Origin: a bacterium
GTDB lineage: Bacteria; Pseudomonadota; Gammaproteobacteria; Burkholderiales; Burkholderiaceae_C
DNA: 64,000 nucleotides
Reading direction: 5' to 3'
Assembly: GCA_030824555.1 (NCBI GenBank)
Contig: JAVBXK010000057.1
Location: 1-64,000, forward strand
Positions 44,301 to 52,178 of the stretch are shown piece after piece (the stretch's first letter is position 1; every line of letters begins with the position of its first letter). The translations under genes and the position numbers were made by a program. The notes below the pieces were generated by a model, which worked only from the letters and a program-made list of their open reading frames with translations, was not told the DNA's origin and made no database searches.

Positions 44301-44489
44301 CGCATGCGTCCCATCGTGCTGACTGCAGCGGCGGCGGTGCTGGCCATGATCCCGCTGTCGCGCAGCGTGTTCTGGGGGCCCATGGCCGTTGCCATCATGG
44401 GCGGGTTGATCGTGGCCACGGCGCTCACGCTGCTGGCGCTGCCTGCGATGTATGCGGCCTGGTTCAGGGTCAAGCAACCTGCACAGTAG
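41349..44489 (+). CDS. RND efflux transporter permease (AcrB/HAE1-like)
   Basis: This is an inner-membrane proton-driven exporter of 1046 residues, the usual length. It has twelve membrane helices in two halves. N-terminal TM1 is near residues 28-44 (YLMVVLMVLGIASYF) and the porter domain starts at EDPPFTFRAMVV. The proton-relay motif LGLLVDDAIIAVEMMVRKLEEG lies in TM4, and the second half has the matching GVIALMGMIMRNSVILIDQIE. The family resembles the divergent RND permeases paired with one lipoprotein adaptor. No outer-membrane factor follows, so it must borrow a TolC-like channel encoded elsewhere. The substrate is unknown. Confidence 0.95.
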   Translation: MSTGQPQNPAAGFNLSRWALEHKPLTRYLMVVLMVLGIASYFQLGQDEDPPFTFRAMVVRAYWPGATAQQVAEQVTDKLEKTLQEVPHADKIRSYSKPGETLIIFQVKDSTLPADVTQTWYTVRKKIGDIRATLPAGVVGPFYNDEFGDVFGVIYALQGDGYSYADLKHLSDDVRQQLLKVKDVNKVELFGVQDEKLFIEISQRRLASLGLDMNAVLAQLGQQNAVESAGAVQAPLDIVQVRVGGAFGSVDQLKAMPIRTPSGAQLRLSDLAEVKLAYVDPPQVKVRHQGKESIALGISMTKGGDIIALGKALKVATDRIERELPAGARLEQVQDQPSAVTRSVNEFVNVLIEAVVIVLIVSFLSLGLHRNPNGRGLRSFTLDVRPGLVVGITIPLVLAVTFLAMQYWGIGLHKISLGSLIIALGLLVDDAIIAVEMMVRKLEEGYTMFRAATFTWDATAMPMLTGTLITATGFLPIGMAKSSVGEYTFAIFAVTVIALVVSWFAAVVFVPYLGVVLLKVKPHLGDSHEVFDGPLYRRFRTLVNACVKHRWLTIGATVLVFALGLVGMGKVQQQFFPDSSRPEILVDLWLPEGSSFAVNEAIAKRVEARLQQEPGVKSVSTWVGSGVPRFYLPLDQTFPQTNVSQLIVLPQDLATREVMRKQLPALLAQEFPEVRGRVKLLPNGPPVPYPVQFRVVGPDPTVLRELADGVKAIMRTNPNTRGVNDNWNESVKVLRLEVDQDKARVLGVSSQSIAQAAKTILSGMTVGQYRDGDKLIDIVLRQPLEERDAISDLGNAYLPTASGKSIPLTQIAKPTFTWEPGVMWREGREYAITVQSDALEGMQGATLTAQLQPELKTLQQGWGQRGLVGYKIEVAGAVEESSKGSTSIAAGMPVMLFITFTLLMLQLHSFSRAMLVFLTGPLGLAGVAGALLVLNRPFGFVALLGVIALMGMIMRNSVILIDQIEQDRANGVPAWDAIVESAVRRMRPIVLTAAAAVLAMIPLSRSVFWGPMAVAIMGGLIVATALTLLALPAMYAAWFRVKQPAQ

Positions 44490-44543
44490 AATAGAGGGTT
44501 AGCCGATTTCCGGGCGGCAGCTTAGGCTGCGTGGCCCGACACG

Positions 44544-44630
44544 GCGCGGGTGGCGAAATTGGTAGACGCACCAGGTTTAGGTCCTGACGGTGGCAACACT
44601 GTGGGGGTTCGAGTCCCCCCCCGCGCACCA
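44544..44630 (+). tRNA. tRNA-Leu(UAG)
   Basis: Class II tRNA of 87 bases with encoded CCA. Acceptor GCGCGGG/CCCGCGC, anticodon stem CCAGG/CCUG with loop UUUAGGU and anticodon UAG, long variable arm, and T-loop GGUUCGAGUCC. Confidence 0.96.
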
Positions 44631-44701
44631 CAACACATTCTTTCTCAAGCGTCGCGGGGCACAAGGCCCCGCAGCTTTGGTCCCAACTCAAGGAGATTCC
44701 T

Positions 44702-46012
44702 ATGGCCGTGACTGTTGAAACCCTGGAAAAGCTCGAGCGCAAAATGACGCTCGCGTTGCCCATGACCGCCATCACCGGCGAAGTGGAAACCCGCCTCAAG
44801 CGCATGGCCCGCCAAGTCAAGATGGACGGTTTCCGTCCAGGCAAAGTGCCCTTCAACGTTGTGGCCCAGCGCTATGGTTACTCCGTTCACTACGAAGTCA
44901 TGAACGACAAGGTGGGCGAGGCCTTTGCTGCCGCAGCCAACGAGGCGCAACTCCGCGTGGCAGGTGCCCCCCGCATCTCCGAAAAAGAAGGCGCAGCCGA
45001 AGGTGAAATGCTGTTTGACGCCGTGTTCGAGGTGTATCCCGACGTGAAAATTGCCGACCTCGAGTCCGCTGAAGTCGAAAAGCTCACAGCTAACGTGAAC
45101 GACAGCGCCATCGACAAAACCATCGACATCCTGCGCAAGCAACGTCGCACGTTCGCACAGCGCGCCATGGATGCCGGTGCTCAGGACGGCGACCGCGTGA
45201 CCATCGACTTCGAAGGCAAGATCGACGGTGAGGCCTTTGCTGGCGGCAAAGCCACTGCATTCCAGTTTCTGGTTGGCGAAGGCCAGATGCTCAAAGAATT
45301 CGAAGATGCTGTGCGTGGCATGAAGTCTGGCGAAAGCAAAACCTTTCCTCTGAGCTTCCCTGCTGACTACCACGGCAAAGACGTGGCAGGCAAAACGGCC
45401 GACTTCCTGGTCACGCTGAACAAAATTGAAGCTGCTCACCTGCCCGAAGTGAACGAAGCCTTTGCCAAGTCGCTTGGCATTGCCGACGGCACAGTGGACG
45501 GCCTGCGTGCAGACATCCGCAAGAACCTGGAGCGCGAAGTTAAATTCCGCCTGCAAGCCCGCAACAAGCAGGCTGTGATGGACGCGCTCGTGTCCAAGGC
45601 CGAACTTGACCTGCCCAAGTCCAGCGTGCAGTCTGAAGTCGAGCGCCTGGTGCAAGGTGCCCGTGCCGACCTGAAGCAGCGTGGCATCAAAGACGCCGAC
45701 ACCGCTCCCATTCCCGAAGAGATGTTCACGGCCCAGGCCGAACGCCGCGTCCGTTTGGGCCTGGTGGTGGCCGAGTTGGTTCGCACCAACGCATTGCACG
45801 CCAAGCCAGAGCAGCTGAAGGCGCACGTTGAAGAGCTGGCTTCGTCTTATGAAAAACCTGCAGACGTGATCCGCTGGTACACCACTGATGACCGCCGCAT
45901 GGCCGAAGTCGAGGCGGTTGTGATTGAAAACAACGTGACCGAGTTCGTGCTGTCCAAAGCCAAGGTGGTTGACAAGTCCATCGCCTTTGAAGAACTGATG
46001 GGGCAAGGTTGA
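44702..46012 (+). CDS. tig: trigger factor
   Basis: Trigger factor is the ribosome-bound chaperone and prolyl isomerase that meets nascent chains. The 436-residue protein shows the N-terminal ribosome-binding signature GFRPGKVPFNVV (about residues 43-54) and the FKBP domain (about 160-245, DGDRVTIDFEGKIDGEAF and LSFPADYHGKDVAGKTADF). The long helical C-terminal chaperone domain ends AFEELMGQG. A ribosome site AAGGAGA lies before the ATG. It opens the tig-clpP-clpX-lon block, the conserved proteobacterial order. Confidence 0.98.
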   Translation: MAVTVETLEKLERKMTLALPMTAITGEVETRLKRMARQVKMDGFRPGKVPFNVVAQRYGYSVHYEVMNDKVGEAFAAAANEAQLRVAGAPRISEKEGAAEGEMLFDAVFEVYPDVKIADLESAEVEKLTANVNDSAIDKTIDILRKQRRTFAQRAMDAGAQDGDRVTIDFEGKIDGEAFAGGKATAFQFLVGEGQMLKEFEDAVRGMKSGESKTFPLSFPADYHGKDVAGKTADFLVTLNKIEAAHLPEVNEAFAKSLGIADGTVDGLRADIRKNLEREVKFRLQARNKQAVMDALVSKAELDLPKSSVQSEVERLVQGARADLKQRGIKDADTAPIPEEMFTAQAERRVRLGLVVAELVRTNALHAKPEQLKAHVEELASSYEKPADVIRWYTTDDRRMAEVEAVVIENNVTEFVLSKAKVVDKSIAFEELMGQG

Positions 46013-46069
46013 TTGCCTCCACCCGTGCCGATCTGCATGCAGACGCGGCAAGGGTGGTAGACACACATC

Positions 46070-46095
46070 AAGGCGACTCATGGGTCGCCTTTTTT
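46070..46095 (+). terminator. terminator after tig
   Basis: Stem AGGCGAC (46071-46077) and GTCGCCT (46084-46090), followed by TTTTT. It separates tig from clpP, which then needs its own promoter within 46096-46187. Confidence 0.88.
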
Positions 46096-46187
46096 GATGC
46101 AAGGCTTGTAAACAGGGCTCAATACCCCAGTTTATTGCTCATGGTTTGAATTCGGTACAGTACGGCAGATCGACAACGGAGTTTTTA

Positions 46188-46802
46188 ATGAGCGCTATAG
46201 ACACAACCGCCCTGGGCATGGTCCCCATGGTGATCGAAACTTCTGGCCGCGGTGAGCGCGCCTATGACATCTACTCGCGCCTGCTCAAAGAGCGGGTGAT
46301 CTTCCTGGTAGGGGAGGTCAATGACCAGTCCGCAAACTTGGTGGTGGCGCAGCTCCTGTTTCTGGAGAGCGAGAACCCCGACAAGGACATTTCGTTCTAC
46401 ATCAACTCACCCGGTGGGTCGGTCAGTGCGGGCATGGCGATTTTTGACACCATGAACTTCATCAAACCCGATGTGTCAACCTTGTGCTGCGGTTTCGCGG
46501 CCAGCATGGGTGCATTCCTGCTGGCGGCCGGTACCAAGGGCAAGCGGTTTTCGTTGCCCAATTCCAAGATCATGATTCACCAACCTTCGGGTGGCAGCCG
46601 TGGTCAGGCCACTGAAATCGAGATTCAGGCCCGAGAAATCCTCAAGACGCGCGAACAACTCAACCAGATTCTGGCAGAGCGCACCGGCCAGCCGCTGGAG
46701 CGCATTGCCCGTGACACCGAGCGTGACTACTACATGTCAGCTGCAGAAGCCGAGACGTATGGCTTGGTTGACAAAGTGATCAGCAAGCGCGGTGCGACCT
46801 GA
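46188..46802 (+). CDS. clpP: ATP-dependent Clp protease proteolytic subunit
   Basis: ClpP forms the tetradecameric serine-protease chamber served by ClpX and ClpA. The 204-residue protein starts [15 protein letters not shown] after a CGGAG ribosome site; an upstream in-frame start is unlikely. The catalytic triad is visible: Ser106 in [14 protein letters not shown], His131 in MIHQPSGG and Asp180 in [10 protein letters not shown]. It lies 116 bases before clpX. Confidence 0.98.
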   Translation: MSAIDTTALGMVPMVIETSGRGERAYDIYSRLLKERVIFLVGEVNDQSANLVVAQLLFLESENPDKDISFYINSPGGSVSAGMAIFDTMNFIKPDVSTLCCGFAASMGAFLLAAGTKGKRFSLPNSKIMIHQPSGGSRGQATEIEIQAREILKTREQLNQILAERTGQPLERIARDTERDYYMSAAEAETYGLVDKVISKRGAT

Positions 46803-46918
46803 TCAAGTGTTTGTCTGTGGGTAAAGGCGTCTGCCGCCACCCCTGACATGGTTTGAATGTTCATTGATTGCCTTGGCCCCCTGGGGGCTGGGGCATTTGC
46901 CTTTTACTGGGTGTATCC

Positions 46919-48187
46919 ATGGCCGAAAAAAAAGGCACCTCTGCTGAAAAAACCTTGTACTGCTCGTTCTGTGGCAAGAGCCAGCACGAAGTCAAGAAAC
47001 TCATTGCCGGCCCGTCGGTGTTCATCTGTGATGAATGCATCGATCTGTGCAACGACATCATCCGTGATGAACTGCCCAACCTGAAGTCTGTTGACGACAA
47101 GGGCGCCGATGGCCTGCCCACGCCCGTGGAAATCAAGCGCAATCTGGACAACTATGTCATTGGCCAGGAGACTGCCAAGCGCGCCCTGGCCGTGGCCGTT
47201 TACAACCACTACAAGCGGTTGCGTCACAAAGAAACCAGCAAGAAAGACGACGTCGAGCTGGCCAAGAGCAACATTTTGCTGGTGGGGCCCACCGGTTCCG
47301 GCAAAACGCTGCTGGCGCAGACTATGGCCCGCATGCTGAATGTGCCATTCGTCATGGCCGATGCCACCACGCTGACTGAAGCCGGTTACGTGGGAGAAGA
47401 CGTTGAAAACATCATTTCCAAGCTGCTGCAATCCTGCAACTACGATGTGGCCAAGGCGCAGCAGGGCATCGTGTACATCGACGAAATCGACAAAATCACC
47501 CGCAAGGCTGACAACCCCTCCATCACGCGCGACGTGTCAGGCGAAGGTGTGCAGCAGGCACTGCTGAAAATGGTGGAAGGCACCATGGCATCCATACCGC
47601 CCCAAGGCGGTCGCAAGCATCCGAATCAAGACTTCCTTCAGGTGGACACCACCAATATCCTGTTCATCTGTGGTGGTGCTTTCGCGGGCATTGAAAAAAT
47701 CGTCGAAAACAGAACCGAAGCCTCGGGCATCGGTTTCGGTGCAGCGGTCAGAAGCAAGCAGCAGCGCAGCATTTCCGACGCGTTCAAGGACATCGAACCC
47801 GAAGACTTGGTCAAGTACGGCTTGATCCCCGAACTTGTGGGCCGCTTGCCTGTGGTGGCCGCGTTGAACGAGCTGTCCGAAGACGCGTTGGTCGAGATCC
47901 TGACCGAACCCAAGAATGCGGTCGTCAAGCAGTTTGGCAAACTCATTTCACTCGAAGGTGCCGAACTCGATGTGCGCCCTGCCGCACTGCGGGCCATTGC
48001 GCGCAAAGCCCTGGCACGCAAAACCGGTGCACGGGGTCTGCGCTCGATCCTTGAACAGGCGCTGATCGACACCATGTTTGACCTGCCCAGTGTTCAGAAC
48101 GTCGAAAAAGTGGTGGTCGACGAATCCACCATCGATGAAGGCAAACCCCCATTGCTCGTGTATCGGGAAGAGGCCAAGCAGGCCTGA
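46919..48187 (+). CDS. clpX: ATP-dependent Clp protease ATP-binding subunit ClpX
   Basis: ClpX is the AAA+ unfoldase that feeds ClpP. The 422-residue protein starts MAEKKGTS. Residues 12-45 are the zinc-binding domain (CSFCGKSQ ... CDECIDLC). Walker A is [13 protein letters not shown], Walker [10 protein letters not shown], and the pore GYVGED motif and the sensor region [14 protein letters not shown] follow. The C-terminal ClpX domain ends normally. It lies 44 bases before lon. Confidence 0.98.
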   Translation: MAEKKGTSAEKTLYCSFCGKSQHEVKKLIAGPSVFICDECIDLCNDIIRDELPNLKSVDDKGADGLPTPVEIKRNLDNYVIGQETAKRALAVAVYNHYKRLRHKETSKKDDVELAKSNILLVGPTGSGKTLLAQTMARMLNVPFVMADATTLTEAGYVGEDVENIISKLLQSCNYDVAKAQQGIVYIDEIDKITRKADNPSITRDVSGEGVQQALLKMVEGTMASIPPQGGRKHPNQDFLQVDTTNILFICGGAFAGIEKIVENRTEASGIGFGAAVRSKQQRSISDAFKDIEPEDLVKYGLIPELVGRLPVVAALNELSEDALVEILTEPKNAVVKQFGKLISLEGAELDVRPAALRAIARKALARKTGARGLRSILEQALIDTMFDLPSVQNVEKVVVDESTIDEGKPPLLVYREEAKQA

Positions 48188-48231
48188 TCAGGCGCTGCTT
48201 GAGCACACAACCTACTTTTGAAAGAGCACAC

Positions 48232-50661
48232 ATGTCAGGAAACAAAACCCTGCCCCCCTTGCCGGTGGACTTGCCCCTGTTGCCGCTACGTGACGTGGTG
48301 GTGTTCCCTCACATGGTCATCCCGCTGTTCGTGGGGCGGGCCAAGAGCATCAAGGCGCTTGAGGTGGCCATGGAGTCCGAGCGCCGCATCATGCTGGTGG
48401 CGCAGAAAACCGCAGCCAAGGACGAACCTTCACCGTCCGACATGTTTGAAATGGGCTGCGTTGCCACCATTTTGCAGTTGCTGAAATTGCCCGATGGCAC
48501 CGTCAAGGTGCTGGTCGAGGGCTTGCAGCGCGCCAAAGTGAACACGGTCAACGACCTGACTACCCACTTCACCGCAGATGTCACACCGCTTGAAAACGGG
48601 GTCGTATCAGCCGATGCCAAGGCCAACGAACTGGAGGCCCTGCGCCGCGCCGTCATGCAGCAGTTTGACCAGTACGTCAAGCTCAACAAAAAAATCCCGT
48701 CAGAAATTCTGACCTCCATCTCCAGCATCGACGACGTGGGCCGTCTGGCAGACACCATTGCCGCACACTTGCCGTTGAAGCTCGAATCCAAGCAGGAAGT
48801 GCTTGACCTCTCGTCCGTGAACGAGCGCTTGGCCAACCTGTTCGAGCAGTTGGAACGTGAGGTCGATATCCTGACCGTTGACAAACGCATCCGCGGCCGG
48901 GTCAAGCGCCAGATGGAGAAAAACCAGCGCGATTTCTACCTGAATGAGCAAGTCAAAGCCATTCAGAAAGAATTGGGCGAAGGCGAAGACGGCGCTGACA
49001 TCGAGGAAATCGAGAAAAAAATCAAGAGCGCCAAAATGCCAGCAGAAGCCCGCAAGAAGGCAGAAGGCGAACTGAAAAAGCTCAAACTCATGTCGCCCAT
49101 GTCGGCCGAGGCCACGGTGGTGCGCAACTACATCGACGTGCTCACGGCTTTGCCCTGGAGCAAAAAAACCAAAATCAAGCACAACCTCTTGCATGCGGAA
49201 GATGTGCTCAACCAAGACCACCATGGGCTTGAAAAGGTCAAGGACCGCATCCTTGAGTACCTTGCAGTCCAAACGCGGGTGGACAAGGTCAAAGCGCCCA
49301 TCCTTTGCTTGGTGGGGCCACCTGGGGTGGGCAAAACATCGCTTGGGCAATCTATCGCGAAGGCGACAGGGCGTAAGTACGTGCGCATGGCACTCGGCGG
49401 CATGCGTGACGAGGCCGAAATCCGTGGGCATCGCCGCACTTACATCGGTGCACTGCCGGGCAAGGTGTTGCAAAGTCTGACCAAGGTTGGCACACGCAAC
49501 CCGTTGTTCCTGCTGGACGAAATCGACAAGCTGGGCACCGATTTCCGTGGGGACCCATCGAGCGCGCTGTTGGAGGTGTTGGACCCGGAGCAAAACCACA
49601 CCTTTGGGGACCACTACGTTGAGGTCGACTTCGACCTCAGCGACGTCATGTTCGTGGCAACGTCCAACTCGATGAACATTCCGCCCGCCTTGCTTGACCG
49701 CATGGAAGTCATTCGCCTGAGCGGCTATACCGAAGACGAAAAAACCAGCATTGCCATGAAGTACCTGTTGCCAAAGCAACTGGGTAACAACGGCTTGAAG
49801 GATGCCGAACTGAGCATTTGTGAAGATGCTGTACGTGACATCGTCCGCTACTACACGCGGGAGGCTGGGGTGCGTTCGCTGGAGCGCGAGGTTTCCAAAA
49901 TCTGCCGCAAAGTAGTCAAAGGCCTGCTGCTGAAGAAGTATGTGCCTCAAGTGGTTGTGAATGCTGACAACCTGGGCGACTTCCTTGGTGTGCGCAAGTA
50001 CACGTTCGGGCGAGCCGAACAGCAAAACCAAGTGGGGCAGGTAGTTGGGTTGGCATGGACCGAGGTGGGTGGCGATTTGCTCACCATTGAGGCTGCACTC
50101 ATGCCCGGCAAAGGCATCATCACGCGCACGGGTTCACTGGGCGATGTGATGAAAGAGTCTGTCGAAGCTGCCCGCACGGTGGTGCGCAGCCGCTCGCGCG
50201 CCATGGGCATCAAAGACGAACTGTTTGAAAAGCGCGACGTGCACATCCACGTGCCAGATGGTGCCACCCCAAAAGATGGCCCCAGTGCGGGTGCTGCCAT
50301 GGCTACCGCGCTGGTGTCTGCCCTCACGGGCATTCCTGTGCGGGGTGACGTCGCCATGACGGGGGAAATTACATTGCGCGGCGAGATCACGGCCATCGGT
50401 GGTTTGAAGGAGAAGTTGCTGGCAGCTTTGCGGGGTGGCATCAAGACTGTGATGATCCCCGAAGAAAACCAAAAAGACCTGGCCGAGATACCCGACAACG
50501 TCAAGGCTGGATTGAATATCGTCCCGGTTCGCTGGATCGACAAAGTGCTTGAAATCGCGTTGGAGCGGGTTCCTGTGCCATTGGTCGATGACGACTTGGC
50601 CCCTGCCGTGGTAAAGCCCGGTGAGTCCGCTGCTGCAGCGGTCGATCAATTGCCCCACTGA
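48232..50661 (+). CDS. lon: Lon, ATP-dependent protease La
   Basis: Lon degrades misfolded and regulatory proteins in the cytoplasm. The 809-residue protein starts MSGNKTLPPLP. The N-terminal substrate-binding LON domain opens LPLLPLRDVVVFPHMVIPLF. The AAA+ domain has Walker A GPPGVGKTSLGQS (about 361-373), and the C-terminal Ser-Lys protease domain has Ser685 in DGPSAGAAMATAL and Lys726 in GGLKEKLLAAL. Lon is often controlled by heat shock. The 44-base gap after clpX holds no clear sigma-32 promoter, so it may be cotranscribed. Confidence 0.98.
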   Translation: MSGNKTLPPLPVDLPLLPLRDVVVFPHMVIPLFVGRAKSIKALEVAMESERRIMLVAQKTAAKDEPSPSDMFEMGCVATILQLLKLPDGTVKVLVEGLQRAKVNTVNDLTTHFTADVTPLENGVVSADAKANELEALRRAVMQQFDQYVKLNKKIPSEILTSISSIDDVGRLADTIAAHLPLKLESKQEVLDLSSVNERLANLFEQLEREVDILTVDKRIRGRVKRQMEKNQRDFYLNEQVKAIQKELGEGEDGADIEEIEKKIKSAKMPAEARKKAEGELKKLKLMSPMSAEATVVRNYIDVLTALPWSKKTKIKHNLLHAEDVLNQDHHGLEKVKDRILEYLAVQTRVDKVKAPILCLVGPPGVGKTSLGQSIAKATGRKYVRMALGGMRDEAEIRGHRRTYIGALPGKVLQSLTKVGTRNPLFLLDEIDKLGTDFRGDPSSALLEVLDPEQNHTFGDHYVEVDFDLSDVMFVATSNSMNIPPALLDRMEVIRLSGYTEDEKTSIAMKYLLPKQLGNNGLKDAELSICEDAVRDIVRYYTREAGVRSLEREVSKICRKVVKGLLLKKYVPQVVVNADNLGDFLGVRKYTFGRAEQQNQVGQVVGLAWTEVGGDLLTIEAALMPGKGIITRTGSLGDVMKESVEAARTVVRSRSRAMGIKDELFEKRDVHIHVPDGATPKDGPSAGAAMATALVSALTGIPVRGDVAMTGEITLRGEITAIGGLKEKLLAALRGGIKTVMIPEENQKDLAEIPDNVKAGLNIVPVRWIDKVLEIALERVPVPLVDDDLAPAVVKPGESAAAAVDQLPH

Positions 50662-50680
50662 CAACAAAAACCTACATTTT

Positions 50681-50710
50681 TTGCCAAAACATACAAAAAC
50701 GTACTATAAT
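50681..50710 (+). promoter_or_regulatory. promoter of the tRNA-Gly/Cys/Leu cluster
   Basis: TTGCCA (50681-50686), an 18-base spacer and a perfect TATAAT (50705-50710) lie 26 bases before tRNA-Gly, as expected for a strong sigma-70 promoter. Confidence 0.8.
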
Positions 50711-50735
50711 TTGAGGCTTCAGCAAACGCTGATAT

Positions 50736-50811
50736 GCGGGATTAGCTCAGTTGGTAGAGCGATACCTTGCCAAGGTATAGGTCGAGAGTTCGAGTCTCTT
50801 ATCCCGCTCCA
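50736..50811 (+). tRNA. tRNA-Gly(GCC)
   Basis: 76 bases with encoded CCA. Acceptor GCGGGAU/AUCCCGC, anticodon loop UUGCCAA, D-arm AGCUCAGUUGGUAGAGC and a standard T-loop GUUCGAGUC. Confidence 0.97.
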
Positions 50812-50820
50812 TTTTCAATT

Positions 50821-50847
50821 AAAAGGGAAGCGTAAGCTTCCCTTTTT
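50821..50847 (+). terminator. terminator or processing hairpin after tRNA-Gly
   Basis: A long stem AAAAGGGAAGC/GCTTCCCTTTTT with loop GTAA ends in a T-run. It is either a full terminator, or an attenuator if tRNA-Cys depends on the same promoter. Confidence 0.88.
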
Positions 50848-50874
50848 CATGGTGCCACGTTCAGTGCTGCCCAT

Positions 50875-50948
50875 GGCGCGATAGCAAAGCGGTTATGCAA
50901 CGGATTGCAAATCCGTCTAGCCCGGTTCGACTCCGGGTCGCGCCTCCA
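50875..50948 (+). tRNA. tRNA-Cys(GCA)
   Basis: 74 bases with encoded CCA. Acceptor GGCGCGA/UCGCGCC, anticodon stem ACGGAUUGCAAAUCCGU with anticodon GCA, T-arm CCGGUUCGACUCCGG. Confidence 0.97.
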
Positions 50949-50966
50949 CTATTCGTTTTTCGAAAA

Positions 50967-50998
50967 CTGCCCCACAGCGGAAGTTGCGGGGCTTTTTT
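50967..50998 (+). terminator. terminator-like hairpin after tRNA-Cys
   Basis: GCCCC (50969-50973) pairs with GGGGC (50988-50992) around an imperfect inner stem, followed by TTTTTT. It is weaker than the hairpin after tRNA-Gly. Confidence 0.6.
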
Positions 50999-51017
50999 GT
51001 TCCACAATCCATCAGCA

Positions 51018-51109
51018 GCCTCGATGGTGAAATTGGTAGACACAGCGGACTTAAAATCCGCCGCTTCCGTAAAAGGGGCGTACCGGTTCGACCCCGGTTC
51101 GAGGCACCA
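51018..51109 (+). tRNA. tRNA-Leu(UAA)
   Basis: Class II tRNA of 92 bases with encoded CCA. Acceptor GCCUCGA/UCGAGGC, anticodon stem GCGGA/UCCGC with loop CUUAAAA and anticodon UAA, long variable arm, and T-arm CCGGUUCGACCCCGG. Confidence 0.96.
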
Positions 51110-51163
51110 TGGCGCCCATCCAGTTTTCGAAACTGATCGAAATCAATTTGAGAGACGGTCGTG

Positions 51164-51793
51164 ATGTACAACATGCCCTTCGAAATCCATGTCCATGGTG
51201 ACATCCCTCTCCGGCCAGACGTTGCACTGTCGCATGTGCAGGAGGCTTTGCGGCCGTTGTGGGTCTATGCGGGGGCTGAATCTCTGCAGGCTGCTGCCCG
51301 CAGCAGTTACGAAGAAGAGCCAGGTATCCGTTTCAATGCCAAAGAGCACATGCTCCAGATTTGCTGGACGGTAACTGGCGACGACGATTTCCGTCAGGTG
51401 ATGGAAGAGGCCTGCATGGGCTTGAACGACATTGCCGCAACGGGTGCGCCCATTGAAGTGTCTTTTTATGACGCCCAGTATGACGATGAGTCTGAAGAGC
51501 CGCCAGAAGAAGAGTCGCGTGACGACTTCATGATGTGTTTCGTGGGTCCCACGCCAGCGGCCATTCTGCAGGTGCAGCGCGACATGATGGTTCGCGATGT
51601 GGTGCACATGATGGAGCGCCATTTCGAAGCCAGCGAGCTTGATCCAGTCGTTGCAGCCATCGACAAGCTGTTTTCAGACCGGTTCGATGCGTTGGTCAAC
51701 TCCATGCAGCTGGGCAAGCCCCCACGCGGCTCAAGCGGCGGTGGTTCGGGCTCGGGTCACGGTGGTGGGCGCAAGCCGCGTCATTTGCATTGA
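51164..51793 (+). CDS. conserved-looking hypothetical protein (209 residues)
   Basis: An acidic cytoplasmic protein beginning MYNMPFEIHVHGDIPLRPD. No catalytic motif or family is certain. Visible parts are an N-terminal strand-rich stretch, an acidic middle (YDDESEEPPEEESRDD, about residues 108-123), a helical region with many methionines (RDMMVRDVVHMMERHFEAS), and a Gly/Ser-rich, basic tail (SSGGGSGSGHGGGRKPRHLH). A GTG one codon upstream and an ATG three codons downstream are alternative starts. It follows the tRNA cluster and may share its transcript. No function is proposed. Confidence 0.72.
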   Translation: MYNMPFEIHVHGDIPLRPDVALSHVQEALRPLWVYAGAESLQAAARSSYEEEPGIRFNAKEHMLQICWTVTGDDDFRQVMEEACMGLNDIAATGAPIEVSFYDAQYDDESEEPPEEESRDDFMMCFVGPTPAAILQVQRDMMVRDVVHMMERHFEASELDPVVAAIDKLFSDRFDALVNSMQLGKPPRGSSGGGSGSGHGGGRKPRHLH

Positions 51794-51835
51794 GGTGTCT
51801 GCTGCCGCCCGAATGCGGTGGCATCAGCTAGGCCT

Positions 51836-52165
51836 TCAGACCGACCAGACCACATCCACTTTGGCGGCTTGACATCTGTCGAGCATGGCCAAAAAGGGCA
51901 CCAACCGTTGAGCCAATGAGATGCCGGGTGCTTGCTTTGCCGTGCTGTCGTCGCCATCGGCGTCGCCTGCCGCGGCGTTTTGGGCCGCTTGTCGGCTGGC
52001 GGCCAGTGCCGCAGCCTGCAACGTGGCTTTGGCCTGGGCAATTTCTGCAAGGGTGATGATGCCTGGCGCTTTCAACACCTTGCCAAGCAAGGTGAGAATG
52101 CGCTCGGCATCAGGGGCCAGCATGATGAGGTCGCCGGTTTCAAGGGACTTGAACTTATAAATCAT
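51836..52165 (-). CDS. DUF1840 family protein
   Basis: A 109-residue cytoplasmic protein with the characteristic N-terminus MIYKFKSLETGDLIMLAPDAERILTLLGK-type pattern of DUF1840, a small family found mainly in betaproteobacteria. The middle is Ala/Gln-rich and probably helical (IAQAKATLQAAALAASRQAA); the end (FLAMLDRCQAAKVDVVWSV) is conserved-looking. The function of the family is unknown. It lies 13 bases after the fumarase stop on the same strand. Confidence 0.82.
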   Translation of the reverse strand: MIYKFKSLETGDLIMLAPDAERILTLLGKVLKAPGIITLAEIAQAKATLQAAALAASRQAAQNAAAGDADGDDSTAKQAPGISLAQRLVPFLAMLDRCQAAKVDVVWSV

Positions 52166-52178
52166 GCTGGCGGGCCTT

